From AC-32 sp963717475 (GTDB lineage Bacteria > Actinomycetota > Thermoleophilia > Gaiellales > Gaiellaceae): a stretch of DNA of 64,000 nucleotides. This document shows positions 8,493 through 17,109 of the stretch, piece by piece (position 1 is the stretch's first letter; each line of letters starts with the position of its first letter). The position numbers were made by a program, and so were the translations under genes. The notes under the pieces are model-generated. The model searched no databases, was not told where the DNA came from, and saw only the letters and a list, made by a program, of their open reading frames with translations. The stretch lies in contig OY970337.1 of NCBI GenBank assembly GCA_963717475.1, positions 930,001 through 994,000 of the forward strand, read 5' to 3'.

Positions 8493-8563
8493 GTCACACA
8501 TTCGTGACAGAGGCGTCACCCATCCGTGCGACTTTCCTCGTTACGATCGCAGCGGGGAGGAGG
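8493..8563 (+). repeat. Dispersed 71-nt element, copy A
   Basis: One of three ungapped 71-nt copies (the others are at 48449-48519 minus and 54133-54203 minus). The 5' half has half-sites GTCAC, GTGAC and GTCAC spaced 11 bp apart. The 3' half is a hairpin, TCCTCGTT / AGCGGGGA with an 8-nt loop ACGATCGC, in which two of the eight pairs are G-U on this strand. It ends in GGGGAGGAGG. In this copy that sequence is a perfect Shine-Dalgarno for the GTG at 8567. The loop edge also reads TACGAT, a possible -10 box. Confidence 0.75.
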
Positions 8564-8566
8564 TTG

Positions 8567-9275
8567 GTGGCCACCGGGGCCGAAGGGGCGGAGCCGAAGC
8601 GGCAGTCGAAGCGCACTGACGAGTGGCGGTCGCGGGCCGCGGCGCTCGGGACGGCGCGGGAACGCGGGGAGATCGGCGACGACGCGTGGTTCGACGGGAT
8701 GCGCGCCATCTTCGAGGCCGCCTACCTCGCCGAGGAGAGCCCACGCGGGCAGTCGGGGTTCGGCGGCGGCGAGGCTCGCTGGGAGGCCGGCAGGCGACCC
8801 ATCGCCGACGCGATCGATCGCGACGGGGCCTTTCTCGACATTGGGTGCGCCAACGGCCACCTGCTCGAGTGCGTCGTCCGTTGGTCAGCGCATCCAATTG
8901 AGCCGTACGGGCTCGACTACGCGCCCGCGGTCGCGCAACTCGCGCGCGAGCGGCTGCCGCAGTGGGCCGACCGGATCTTCACGGGCAATGCACTCGATCT
9001 GGGAGCCGCCGCGCCGCTTCGACTTCGTCCGCACGGAGCTCGTCTATGTCCCGCAGGAGCGGCGCCGGACCTACGTTCAGCGGCTTCTCGACCTCTTCCT
9101 CGAGCCCGGCGGACGACTGATCGTCTGCGGCTACGGGAGCCCGCGCAGCGGCCTGGCCGCCGATCCGGTCGGCGACGAGCTGCGCGCGCTCGGCTTCGAG
9201 CCGGAAGAGGAGGCCGACGCCGAGGCGCCCGAGGGCGGCGGGCCGATCGTCCGGATCGCCTGTCTGCGCGCCTAG
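8567..9275 (+). CDS. Class I SAM-dependent methyltransferase, frameshifted
   Basis: A methyltransferase of about 235 aa with motif I FLDIGCANGHLLE and a C-terminal half FDFVRTELVYVPQERRR then EPGGRLIVCGYG. The two halves lie in different frames. Deleting one base near 8999 (GATCTGGG read as GATTGGG) restores NALDWEPPRRFDFV, the form expected for this family, and 709 nt equals 3n+1. The GTG start at 8567 sits 4-5 nt after the GGGGAGGAGG that ends repeat copy A; TTG at 8564 is an alternative. Either the assembly has an extra C or the gene is a recent pseudogene. Substrate unknown. The stop shares CTAG with the convergent reductase. Confidence 0.8.
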
Positions 9276-10048
9276 AACCCTGCGAGCCGCTCGACCAGCC
9301 GCCGCTCGTCAGGGCCGAGCCAGGGCGGCTCGCCGGCGACCGCGTTCTCGCGGGCGTGCTCGGGATCGCGCGTGGCCGGGATGACGACGTCGACGCGCTC
9401 GTCCGAAAGCGCCCACTTGAGCAGCGCCTGCGGCCAGGTCTCGACGCCGAGCTCGCGCAGCGGCTCGAGCTCCGCGGCCGGCGGCGACCGCCGCAGGAGA
9501 CCACCCTCGCCGAGCGGCCGCATCACGATGACGGCGACCCCGAGCTCGGCCGCGAGCGGCAGCAGCCGCTCCTCGCACTCGCGCTCGTGCGGGTTGAGCG
9601 GCACCTGCAGCGTCTGGAAGCGGCCGGTGCGCAGCGCCGCCTCGAGCTCGTCGAACGCGCCCGCGTCGTAGTGCGTGACGCCCAGCCGGCCGACCCGCCC
9701 AGCCGAGAGCTCTTCCTCGAGCCACGGCAGGTGCTCCCGCCACGAGACGAGGTTGTGCACCTGCTCGACGTCGACCCGCCCGAACCACTCGAGCTGCTGC
9801 CTGAAGTGGCGCTGCCCGTCCTCGACCGCGCGCGACCAGATCTTCGTCGCGACTACCACCTCGTCACGGCGGTCGGCCAGCGCCTGCCCGAGCGAGCGCT
9901 CGGCGCCGCCGTACATCGGCGACGAGTCGAAGAGGCGCACGCCCGCCTCCAGCGCCGCGCCGACCACGTCCCCGGCGAGGCTCTCGTCGCCACCGAAGGT
10001 GTTCCAGGTGCCGAGCCCGACGACCGGCCCCAGACGCCGCTCCTCCAT
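9272..10048 (-). CDS. Aldo/keto reductase
   Basis: A 258-aa NADPH-dependent TIM-barrel oxidoreductase. The catalytic tetrad is visible: Asp and Tyr in RLFDSSPMYGGAE, Lys in VVVATKIWS and His in VEQVHNLVS. The cofactor-binding C-terminal part has VVIPATRDPEHARENA. It is shorter than the usual 280-320 aa AKR because loops are missing. Its ATG overlaps the stop of the DUF3866 gene (ATGA). Physiological substrate unknown. Confidence 0.9.
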   Translation of the reverse strand: MEERRLGPVVGLGTWNTFGGDESLAGDVVGAALEAGVRLFDSSPMYGGAERSLGQALADRRDEVVVATKIWSRAVEDGQRHFRQQLEWFGRVDVEQVHNLVSWREHLPWLEEELSAGRVGRLGVTHYDAGAFDELEAALRTGRFQTLQVPLNPHERECEERLLPLAAELGVAVIVMRPLGEGGLLRRSPPAAELEPLRELGVETWPQALLKWALSDERVDVVIPATRDPEHARENAVAGEPPWLGPDERRLVERLAGF

Positions 10049-11034
10049 CAGCCGGCGAGCTCGCGCGCCAGCCGCCCCGCGGCGAACGCGGCCTCGAAGA
10101 ACGACGGCTCCTCGTCCGGGCCGCGGCCCATGTGCGAGAGCGGGAGCCCGGAGCATGCTTCACGCCAGCCCGAGGCGTCGACCTCGATCCTCGGCTCGAC
10201 CCAGCCGGGCGCCTCGAGACCCTCCGGCCATGCGACCGTGACGCCCTCACGGCAGAGCGACAGCACGGCGCGCGTGTGGTGCGAAACGCCGCGGTGCCGG
10301 TCGCGTTCGTCCGCGCTCGAGACGCGGGCCGCCAGCAACGGCCGGCCGCCCAGGGCCACGGCCGCATTCGCGGCGTCCGCCGCCGCGAGCCCGCCGTGCC
10401 CGAGGCTCGTCCCGGTCCCGACGATCCCGACCCCGATCGCGCAGAGAACCGCGTCGAAGCCCCCGGCCCCCGCCCACGCCAGAGCCGACGCGACGCCCAC
10501 GCACTCCACCGCGCCGCCGAAGCACGGCCCGGCCGATGCCGTCGCCGCGAGCAGCCCGCGGGAGCGCAAGAGCCGCACGGTGTCCGAGAGCGCGATCGAG
10601 AGCGCACCGCCCGGCAATTGCACGTACGCGACGCGCAGCCCCTCCCCCAGTCCCGCGCAGACGGGCGCGACCTGGCTGTGCAGCGAGCAGCAGACGACCG
10701 GCATACCGCCGAGGCCCTCCGCGAGCGGGGCGTCCTCCTCCGCGTGCCGCGCCGCCCACTGCAGCGGCGAGTAGGGCAGCTTCATGACGTGCGCGCCCTC
10801 CTGCGCCGGAAGCTCGAGGCCGCGCGTCAGGTTCGCGTAGAGGACGTCGAACCCGCCCGAGCCGAGGCCGAGCCCGCGCGCCTGGACGTTCACGAGCACT
10901 TCGTCGTCGACCTCGACGGGACCTGTCAGCCCCGGATACGCGACGCAGGCCTCCCCGTCGACCTCCAGGCGCAGCAGCCCCTCGTGCCGCTCGACGATCG
11001 CGGTCACGCGGCCGCGCCGGAGGCTAAGCGGCAT
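10048..11034 (-). CDS. DUF3866 family protein
   Basis: A 328-aa protein of a conserved actinobacterial/Firmicutes family of unknown function. The N-terminal 65 residues form a small beta domain (GRVTAIVERHEGLLRLEVDG). A Gly/Ala-rich domain follows, with the conserved segment VMKLPYSPLQ, a Cys-Cys-His-Ser run in VVCCSLHSQVAPV, and IGVGIVGTGTSLGHGG, which resembles a nucleotide or phosphate loop. No signal peptide is seen. The gene overlaps the preceding M20 peptidase by 11 nt and the following reductase by 1 nt, so it is in an operon with them. Confidence 0.85.
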   Translation of the reverse strand: MPLSLRRGRVTAIVERHEGLLRLEVDGEACVAYPGLTGPVEVDDEVLVNVQARGLGLGSGGFDVLYANLTRGLELPAQEGAHVMKLPYSPLQWAARHAEEDAPLAEGLGGMPVVCCSLHSQVAPVCAGLGEGLRVAYVQLPGGALSIALSDTVRLLRSRGLLAATASAGPCFGGAVECVGVASALAWAGAGGFDAVLCAIGVGIVGTGTSLGHGGLAAADAANAAVALGGRPLLAARVSSADERDRHRGVSHHTRAVLSLCREGVTVAWPEGLEAPGWVEPRIEVDASGWREACSGLPLSHMGRGPDEEPSFFEAAFAAGRLARELAG

Positions 11035-12166
11035 CGCCCTCCTCCCGCGCGACGTCGACCAGGGCGAGCGTCACGTCGACCATCGCCTCGAGGTCGGAGA
11101 CCGCGATCCGCTCGTCGGGCGTGTGGATGTCGGTCATCGCGTTCGCGAGATTGACGCACTGCAGGCCACGGTCGTTGAAGACGTTCGCGTCGGCGCCGCC
11201 GCCCGAGAGGACAAAGCTCGCCTCGCGCCCGGTGCGCTCGATCGCGGTCGCGGCGAGGCGAACGGGCAAGTCGTCGCGGCGGAAGCGGTAGCCGCGCGCA
11301 GAGCCCTCGAGCTGCACCTCGACCTCGCACTCCGCGAGGCCCGCCGCGAAGGTGAACGTCTCGAGCATCTCCTTGACGACCTCGGCGGCCTTGCGCTCGT
11401 CGTGGCTCCGGGCCTCGGCGAGCAGGCGGCAGTGCTCGGGGATGACGTTGCGGCCGGTGCCGCCCTCGATGACACCGACGTTCGCAGTCGTCTCGTCGTC
11501 GATCCGGCCGAGCCGCAAATCGGCCACCGCCTTCGCGGCGGCCGCGATCGCGGAGCGTCCTTCCTCCGGGTACATGCCCGCGTGCGCGGCGCGGCCGTGG
11601 AAGACGACGTCGAGCTTGCGCATGTGCGGCGCGCCGACGATCACCTCGCCGACCGGGCCCGCGTGGTCGTAGACGTAGCCGACCTTCGCGCGCAGCCGCT
11701 CGACGTCGAACGCAGCGGCTCCCCGCAGCCCGACCTCCTCCATCGGCGTGAACAGGAGCTCGATCCCGGCGTGCGGCCGGCCGTTGTCGAGCACCCGTGC
11801 GGTGGCCTCGAGCATCGCCGCGACGGAGGCCTTGTTGTCGGCCCCGAGGATCGTCCCGCCCGCGTTGCGGACGACGCCGTCCTCGCCGACGACCGGCTCG
11901 AGGGGGCCCTCGAGCGGAACCGTGTCGAGGTGCGCGCAGAGGAAGAGCGGGATCCCGCCCTCGCCGGAAGGCTCGACCCGCGCGAGGATGTTCCCGATCT
12001 GGGAGCCGACCTTCGGCCCGGCGTCATCCTCGTTCGCCTCCAGCCCCAGCGCCTCGAGGTACTCGAGCACGCGGTCGGCGACAGCCCGCTCCTCCCCCGG
12101 CGGGCTCGGAATCGCCGCGAGGTCGAGAAACAGCGAAAGCACGTCCGGTGCCCATCCGGGTCGCAC
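11024..12166 (-). CDS. M20 family metallopeptidase (peptidase T-like)
   Basis: Di-zinc exopeptidase, 380 aa, cytosolic. Zinc ligands are visible: His in LFLCAHLDTVP, Asp in ILGADNKASVA, the catalytic Glu-Glu in LLFTPMEEVGLRG, and Asp/His in the C-terminal DIHTPDE. The dimerisation domain begins VVFHGRAAHAG. The similarity is to the PepT/M20B group that trims tri- and dipeptides; the true substrate is unknown. The start is GTG at 12166 (VRPGWAPD), and a second GTG lies nine codons in. Confidence 0.9.
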   Translation of the reverse strand: MRPGWAPDVLSLFLDLAAIPSPPGEERAVADRVLEYLEALGLEANEDDAGPKVGSQIGNILARVEPSGEGGIPLFLCAHLDTVPLEGPLEPVVGEDGVVRNAGGTILGADNKASVAAMLEATARVLDNGRPHAGIELLFTPMEEVGLRGAAAFDVERLRAKVGYVYDHAGPVGEVIVGAPHMRKLDVVFHGRAAHAGMYPEEGRSAIAAAAKAVADLRLGRIDDETTANVGVIEGGTGRNVIPEHCRLLAEARSHDERKAAEVVKEMLETFTFAAGLAECEVEVQLEGSARGYRFRRDDLPVRLAATAIERTGREASFVLSGGGADANVFNDRGLQCVNLANAMTDIHTPDERIAVSDLEAMVDVTLALVDVAREEGDAA

Positions 12167-12202
12167 GCGCGCGATCTTAGAGGCAGCCCTCCGGCGCAGG
12201 GC

Positions 12203-12766
12203 TCACGGCACGACCCTGCGCATCACGCAGTTCCTCTTGCCTTTCGGGCGGACGTAGCTGAAGCCCGCCCGCTCGTACAGTGACCGCGTGCCGTTGTAGA
12301 GGACGGACACCTTCTGGCCGCCGGTGTCGTGCGGGTAACCCTCCACAACGCCGCCGCCACCTTGCGCAATCAGATCGACGGCGCCACCGAGGGCGATCGC
12401 AGTCACTCCTTCGCGCCGGTGCTTCTTGTCCACGAAGATGCAGGTGATCCGGAAGTCAGGCGGTTCGTCCCCGGCGGCCTCGTACTCTTTGCGGTGGTGG
12501 ATGTTCGGCAGTTCCTCCGGAGGGCCGAACTGGCACCAGGCAACTGCCTCTTCACCGTCGAACACCAGCGCCGCATGCGCGCGGTCCTCGGCGACCAGCC
12601 GCTCCTTGAGGGCGCGGTTGCCCTCGGCGGTGAACGTCTTCTCGGCGTGGAAGGTGTGGAACCACGTGCACCAGCAGCCACCGAAGACGCCGTTGTGCCG
12701 CTCGACGAGCCGCGCGAATGCGTCCCAGGTACTCGGATCGAGCGGCTTGACCGTGTAGTCCGTCAT
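12203..12766 (-). CDS. GNAT family N-acetyltransferase
   Basis: A 187-aa acetyltransferase-fold protein starting MTDYTVKPLDPSTW. The acetyl-CoA binding region is ITCIFVDKKHRREGVTAIAL, where KHRREGV fits the GNAT pyrophosphate-binding consensus. The C-terminal helix-strand LYERAGFSYVRP is typical. Two Trp/Cys-rich stretches near the N-terminus (GGCWCTWFH, VAWCQFG) mark a conserved subfamily of unknown substrate. It lies 10 nt downstream of the MOSC gene on the same strand. Confidence 0.88.
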   Translation of the reverse strand: MTDYTVKPLDPSTWDAFARLVERHNGVFGGCWCTWFHTFHAEKTFTAEGNRALKERLVAEDRAHAALVFDGEEAVAWCQFGPPEELPNIHHRKEYEAAGDEPPDFRITCIFVDKKHRREGVTAIALGGAVDLIAQGGGGVVEGYPHDTGGQKVSVLYNGTRSLYERAGFSYVRPKGKRNCVMRRVVP

Positions 12767-12776
12767 GGCAGCGCCA

Positions 12777-13547
12777 TCAGGCGGGCTCGACGGGATCGCC
12801 GACGCGGACCCGCCCCGGCTGCGCGACTGCCGCATGCACCCCGAACGGCAGCGGTTCCGTCGTCTCGGCTTCTCGCCGGTAGGCGGCGAGGGCTTTGAGC
12901 GTGTCGAGGTCGGGCGCGCCCGTCTCGGGGTTCTGCGTCGTCACGGCGCACCGCCCGACGTTCCCTTGCGGAACGACGACCGCCTCGCCGAGGCGTACGC
13001 GGCGGCCGAGCCACTCGTCCTCCCCGTGCTCGCCGAGGCCGTCGATCCCGAAGTTCATGCGGAAGCGGCGCTCGTCGACCTCGTCCACGCCGAGGGCCCG
13101 CGCGATCGCCTGCAGCGAGCCGGTGCCGAGCAACGTCGCGGCGCCGCTCCGTCTGCGGTCGGGCGCCGGGCCGGGAGAGCGAACGAGCCGAAGGTCGCGG
13201 CCCGCGAAGTCGGAGATCGCCTCGCTCCACGGCCCCTCGACGACGCGAACGTCGACCGTGACATCCCAGAAGCGCGCGCTGAGCGCGCCGTCGACGCCGA
13301 CCTCCTGCGCAATCGTCGTGCCGTCGGGAAACTCGAGCGTGAGCGAGTCGGCGTCGCGGTCGTAGCGGGGGACGATCTGCTGCAGGGCGCCAAGTCCTTT
13401 GCTGTTCACGAGCCGGTCGTTCTCGTCGACGAGAAAGAACTCGCGGTCTCCGGTGATCCCGGCCTCGGTCAGCTCGCATTCGTCGAGCTGCCGGACGGCG
13501 AGACCCTTGACCGGGCAATGCGAGATCCAGGCGACCCGCAGGCTCAT
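12777..13547 (-). CDS. MOSC domain protein (YcbX/MOCS-like)
   Basis: A 256-aa protein with an N-terminal MOSC_N-like beta barrel (SLRVAWISHCPVKGLAVRQL) and a C-terminal MOSC domain that carries the conserved Cys in VGRCAVTTQNPETG. These proteins bind the molybdenum cofactor and act in molybdenum-dependent reductases or sulfur-carrier chemistry. No partner redox gene lies adjacent, so the exact role cannot be read here. ATG start. It forms a two-gene unit with the downstream GNAT protein. Confidence 0.9.
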   Translation of the reverse strand: MSLRVAWISHCPVKGLAVRQLDECELTEAGITGDREFFLVDENDRLVNSKGLGALQQIVPRYDRDADSLTLEFPDGTTIAQEVGVDGALSARFWDVTVDVRVVEGPWSEAISDFAGRDLRLVRSPGPAPDRRRSGAATLLGTGSLQAIARALGVDEVDERRFRMNFGIDGLGEHGEDEWLGRRVRLGEAVVVPQGNVGRCAVTTQNPETGAPDLDTLKALAAYRREAETTEPLPFGVHAAVAQPGRVRVGDPVEPA

Positions 13548-13557
13548 GCGGGTAACG

Positions 13558-14224
13558 CTAGCGGCGGCGGGCGCTGTCCCAGCTCGCCGCGAGCGCGGCT
13601 GGGTCGAGGCGCTCGGCGGCGGCGAGCGCGCGGTTGGCGCGCTTGGCCGTCTCGCGGCCGAAGATCCCGCCCAGGACCCACTTGCGCGTGAGCCGGACGA
13701 GGTGGAGCTTGTCGTCGGTCGGACGGAGCTTGCGTTTCGGATGGAGATAGAGGTCGAGCGTCACCTTCTTGACGAGCCCTGGGTCGGCGGGTTCGCCCGT
13801 CGCCTGCTCGAGCCGATGGGCCACCAGCGAGGACAGCACCTGGATCTCACGTACTCCGGTGCGGACCGCGACTCCGACCGAGATCGCGCTCGACGCGACG
13901 ATGACCCACGGCAGCTTGACGAGACGCGCCCCTCGGGCGAAAGCGCGGACGACGGGAACAGCGAGCACGATCACGCGCTGGATGTCGTCCGCGACCGACT
14001 CGGCCTGCTCGTCGCCGGCGAGCAGGCGCCTGGCCTCCTCGGCCGAGGTGACGTGCTTGTCGCCGAGCAGCACCTCGTCGATCGCCCGGCTCACGAGGCC
14101 GTCGATCGCGTGAGCGAGCGCGACGCCGGCTCTGCCCGCGTCGGTACCCGCCCTCTTCCCCGCGGCTGCCGAACGAGCTGAGCACGACTGCTCCCTTGCT
14201 CGCCGCTCTCTCCGCCGGACGCAT
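13558..14224 (-). CDS. Conserved hypothetical protein, start region frameshifted
   Basis: A protein of about 221 aa and unknown family. The C-terminal 185 residues read cleanly (ALAHAIDGLVSRAIDEVLLG to DPAALAASWDSARRR) and include a moderately hydrophobic stretch (VIVLAVPVVRAF, WVIVASSAISVGVAV). In that frame there is no ATG, GTG or TTG upstream of about 14094. An ATG at 14224 opens a good N-terminus (MRPAERAASKGAVVLSSFGS) one frame away. 667 nt equals 3n+1, so removing one base somewhere in about 14158-14185 joins the two. If no frameshift exists, a GTG near 14094 is the only start. Confidence 0.55.
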
Positions 14225-14263
14225 GGAACGATCGTATTCGCCCGGCGCGGGCGAATCGAAACC

Positions 14264-15913
14264 TCAGCGCGAGACGCTGAAGGTCGCGCCGACGCGCTCG
14301 CGGGCGCGGGCGAAGGCGGCGCCGACGAAGTCTCGGAACAGTGGCGCCGGCCGCGTCGGGCGCGACTTGAACTCGGGGTGGAACTGGCTCGCGACGAACC
14401 ACGGATGATCCGGGAGCTCGACGATCTCGACCAGCCGCCCCTCCTGGAAGGTGCCCGAGACGACGAGGCCCGCATCGACCAGCCGCGGCCGGAAGTGGTT
14501 GTTCACCTCGTAGCGGTGCCGGTGTCGCTCGTGGACGACGAGCTCGTTGTAGGCGGCGAGCGCGCGCGTCCCGTCGGCCAGCTCGACCGCCTGCGCGCCG
14601 AGGCGCATCGTGCCGCCGAGATCCTCGATCTCCTTCTGCTCGGGGAGCAGGTCGATCACCGGGTACGGCGTCTCCGGGTCCATCTCGGTGGAGTTGGCTC
14701 CGTCGAGGCCGACCACGTGCCGCGCGTACTCGGAGACCGCGACGTGCATCCCGAGACAGATCCCGAGGTACGGGATCTCGTGCTCGCGGGCGACGCGGCA
14801 GGCCAGGATCTTCCCCTCCCACCCGCGTGAGCCGAAGCCTCCGGGCACCAGCACCCCGTCGACCTGCTCGAGCTCCGCCTGGGCCTCCTCCAGGGACATC
14901 CCCTCGGCGTCGAACCAGCGCACGTTGACCGTGCAGCCCTGGTGGACGCCTGCGTGCCTGAGTGCCTCGTGCACCGACAGATACGCGTCGCGCAGCTTCA
15001 CGTACTTGCCGACGAGCGCGATCTCGACCTCGCCGTCGCGCGGCGAGCGGATCCGCTCCGTCAGCTCGAGCCACTCGCCGAGATCGGCTTCGCCCGCGGG
15101 CAACCCGAGCTTCTCGCAGACGAGCGCGTCGAAGCCCTCCTCCTGCAGCGCGGAGGGCACGAGGTAGAGGTCGGGCACGTCGTGGTTGGCGACGACCGCC
15201 TCCGGCTCGAGGTCGGCGAAGAGCGCGATCTTCTCGCGGATGTCGTCGGAGATCGGGTCGTGCGCGCGCGCGACGATCACATCCGGGTGGATGCCGATGC
15301 GGCGCAGCTCGTTGACGGAATGCTGCGTCGGCTTCGTCTTCAGCTCGCCCGCGGTCTCGATGAACGGGACGAGCGTGACGTGCACGTAGCAGACGTTCTC
15401 CTGCCCGGCCTCGCGGCGGAACTGGCGGATCGCCTCCAGGAACGGCAGCGACTCGATGTCGCCGACGGTGCCGCCGATCTCGGTCACGACCACGTCGCAG
15501 TCGCTCGCCTCGGTGACGCTCCGGATGCGCTCCTTGATCTCGTTCGTGATGTGCGGGATCACCTGCACCGTCGAGCCGAGGTACTCGCCCTTGCGCTCCT
15601 TGCGGATCACGCGGTCCCAGACGGAGCCGGCCGTGTGGTTCGCGGTGCGCGAGAGGTTCTCGTCGATGAAGCGCTCGTAGTGGCCGATGTCGAGGTCGGT
15701 CTCTGCCCCGTCCTCGGTGACGAAGACCTCGCCGTGCTGGAAGGGGCTCATCGTCCCGGGATCGACGTTGATGTAGGGGTCGAACTTCTGCATCTGCACC
15801 TTCAGCCCGCGGGCCTTGAGGAGCCGGCCGAGCGAGCTCGCGGTGATGCCCTTGCCGAGCGACGAGACGACGCCGCCGGTGACGAAGACGTACTTCGGCG
15901 GCCGGCGGGCCAC
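14264..15913 (-). CDS. pyrG: CTP synthase
   Basis: ATP- and glutamine-dependent amination of UTP to CTP. The 549-aa length is standard. The synthetase domain starts KYVFVTGGVVSSLGKGITAS, and GTMSPFQHGEVFVT is a typical nucleotide-binding stretch. The class I glutamine amidotransferase domain has its Cys nucleophile in YLGICLGMHVAV and the catalytic His/Glu in SQFHPEFKS. The start codon is GTG and shares one base with the TAG stop of the upstream glycosyltransferase gene. The steA-steB-pyrG order matches the mycobacterial locus. Confidence 0.97.
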   Translation of the reverse strand: MARRPPKYVFVTGGVVSSLGKGITASSLGRLLKARGLKVQMQKFDPYINVDPGTMSPFQHGEVFVTEDGAETDLDIGHYERFIDENLSRTANHTAGSVWDRVIRKERKGEYLGSTVQVIPHITNEIKERIRSVTEASDCDVVVTEIGGTVGDIESLPFLEAIRQFRREAGQENVCYVHVTLVPFIETAGELKTKPTQHSVNELRRIGIHPDVIVARAHDPISDDIREKIALFADLEPEAVVANHDVPDLYLVPSALQEEGFDALVCEKLGLPAGEADLGEWLELTERIRSPRDGEVEIALVGKYVKLRDAYLSVHEALRHAGVHQGCTVNVRWFDAEGMSLEEAQAELEQVDGVLVPGGFGSRGWEGKILACRVAREHEIPYLGICLGMHVAVSEYARHVVGLDGANSTEMDPETPYPVIDLLPEQKEIEDLGGTMRLGAQAVELADGTRALAAYNELVVHERHRHRYEVNNHFRPRLVDAGLVVSGTFQEGRLVEIVELPDHPWFVASQFHPEFKSRPTRPAPLFRDFVGAAFARARERVGATFSVSR

Positions 15914-17109
15914 TAGGGGCGCCCCAACTGGTCGAGGCGCAATAGGAACGGCGAGCGCTCGATCAGCTCGTTGAAGGAACGGGTCTCGCCGAGGAGGTTG
16001 AGGCCCGCGAGAGCTGCGATCGCAAGCTTGCGGCCTCTGCCCGTGAATCGGTCCACGGAACTCAAGCCTAGCAGCGCGCCCAGCGCGTTCGAGCCTGCGT
16101 CCCCGAGCATCGTCATCTCGCGGAGATCGTAGGGGGCGACGAGGACGGCAGGGACGAGCGGCGCGCGCACGAGCGGCGCGACGGCGAGGTACGCCTTCAG
16201 TGCCCGGCCGGGGCGCGTGTCGAGCTGGTTGAGGAAGTTCGCGGCGAGCGCGACGAGGAGCGCGCCGGAGACCGAGCGGGTGCGCGCGAGCCCGTAGAGC
16301 GGGATCGCGACGGCCTTGAGCGTGCCCGTGGTCAGGCCTGCTCTCAGGTGGGTGCGGACACCGCGCTCGGGGCCCGAGAGCAGATCGTCGGCGAGGCCGA
16401 TCGCGGTCACGACCGGCTCGCGCGCGGCGAAGACCCAGCCGACGAGCGGCAGGCGGAGGCCGCGGTGGTTCGTCGCGGTCGGCCCGCAGGCGAGCACGGC
16501 GTCGAGCAGCTGGCGGCCGCGGTGCAGGAAGCCGCCGAGGTCGCGTCCTGTCGCCCGGTGGCGCAGCGGCAGCTCGCGCTCTTCGACCCGGAGGCCTGCG
16601 CGGACCGCGTCGATCGTCATTCGCACCTCACAGCCGAACCCCGGCGCCAGCGGGAAGCAGGCGGCGCGGGCAGCCGGCGAGAGGGCACGCTGTCCGGAGA
16701 GCGGCTCGCGCGCCTCGTAGCCGCTGCGGAGCCGGATCAGCTCGCGGGCAGCGCGCTTCGCGATCCCGAGGCCTCCGCCCTGCCGCTCGCGAAAGGCGGC
16801 AACGGCCAGGTCGGCGCCGTCCTCGACGAGCGGCCCGAGATCGCCCTCGAGGTCGGCGTCGCAGAGCAGCAGCGGGCCCGGGCCTGCCTCGCGCTCGGCG
16901 AGCGTCAGCGCCTGCCCCTTGCCGAGCCGCGGCAGCCGCACGACTCTCGCTCCCGCCCGTTCCGCCGCGTCCGCGGTCCCGTCGCGTGACCCGTCGTCGG
17001 CGACGAGGACCTCGGCCTCGGGGAACGCAGACCGGAGCGCGGCCACAGTCGTCCCGATCGACCGCTCCTCGTCGCGCGCGGCGACGAGGACGGTCAGGCG
17101 GTCAGCCAC
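15913..17109 (-). CDS. GT2 glycosyltransferase fused to a MraY/WecA-like phosphosugar transferase domain
   Basis: A 398-aa protein with two parts. Residues 1 to about 215 form a GT-A fold (LTVLVAARDEERSIG, DDGSRDGT, then CDADLEGD as metal site) like dolichol-phosphate sugar synthases. From about 220 on, the sequence is membrane-like and carries PNPT/GT4 hallmarks: AIGLADDLLSG (Asp-Asp), ANFLNQLDTRPGRAL (the NxxNxxD pattern) and MLGDAGSNALGALLG. The usual first membrane helices of MraY are missing. The GTG at 17109 overlaps the steB stop by 8 nt. It probably links a sugar to a polyprenyl carrier for the envelope; the donor and acceptor are unknown. Confidence 0.8.
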   Translation of the reverse strand: MADRLTVLVAARDEERSIGTTVAALRSAFPEAEVLVADDGSRDGTADAAERAGARVVRLPRLGKGQALTLAEREAGPGPLLLCDADLEGDLGPLVEDGADLAVAAFRERQGGGLGIAKRAARELIRLRSGYEAREPLSGQRALSPAARAACFPLAPGFGCEVRMTIDAVRAGLRVEERELPLRHRATGRDLGGFLHRGRQLLDAVLACGPTATNHRGLRLPLVGWVFAAREPVVTAIGLADDLLSGPERGVRTHLRAGLTTGTLKAVAIPLYGLARTRSVSGALLVALAANFLNQLDTRPGRALKAYLAVAPLVRAPLVPAVLVAPYDLREMTMLGDAGSNALGALLGLSSVDRFTGRGRKLAIAALAGLNLLGETRSFNELIERSPFLLRLDQLGRP

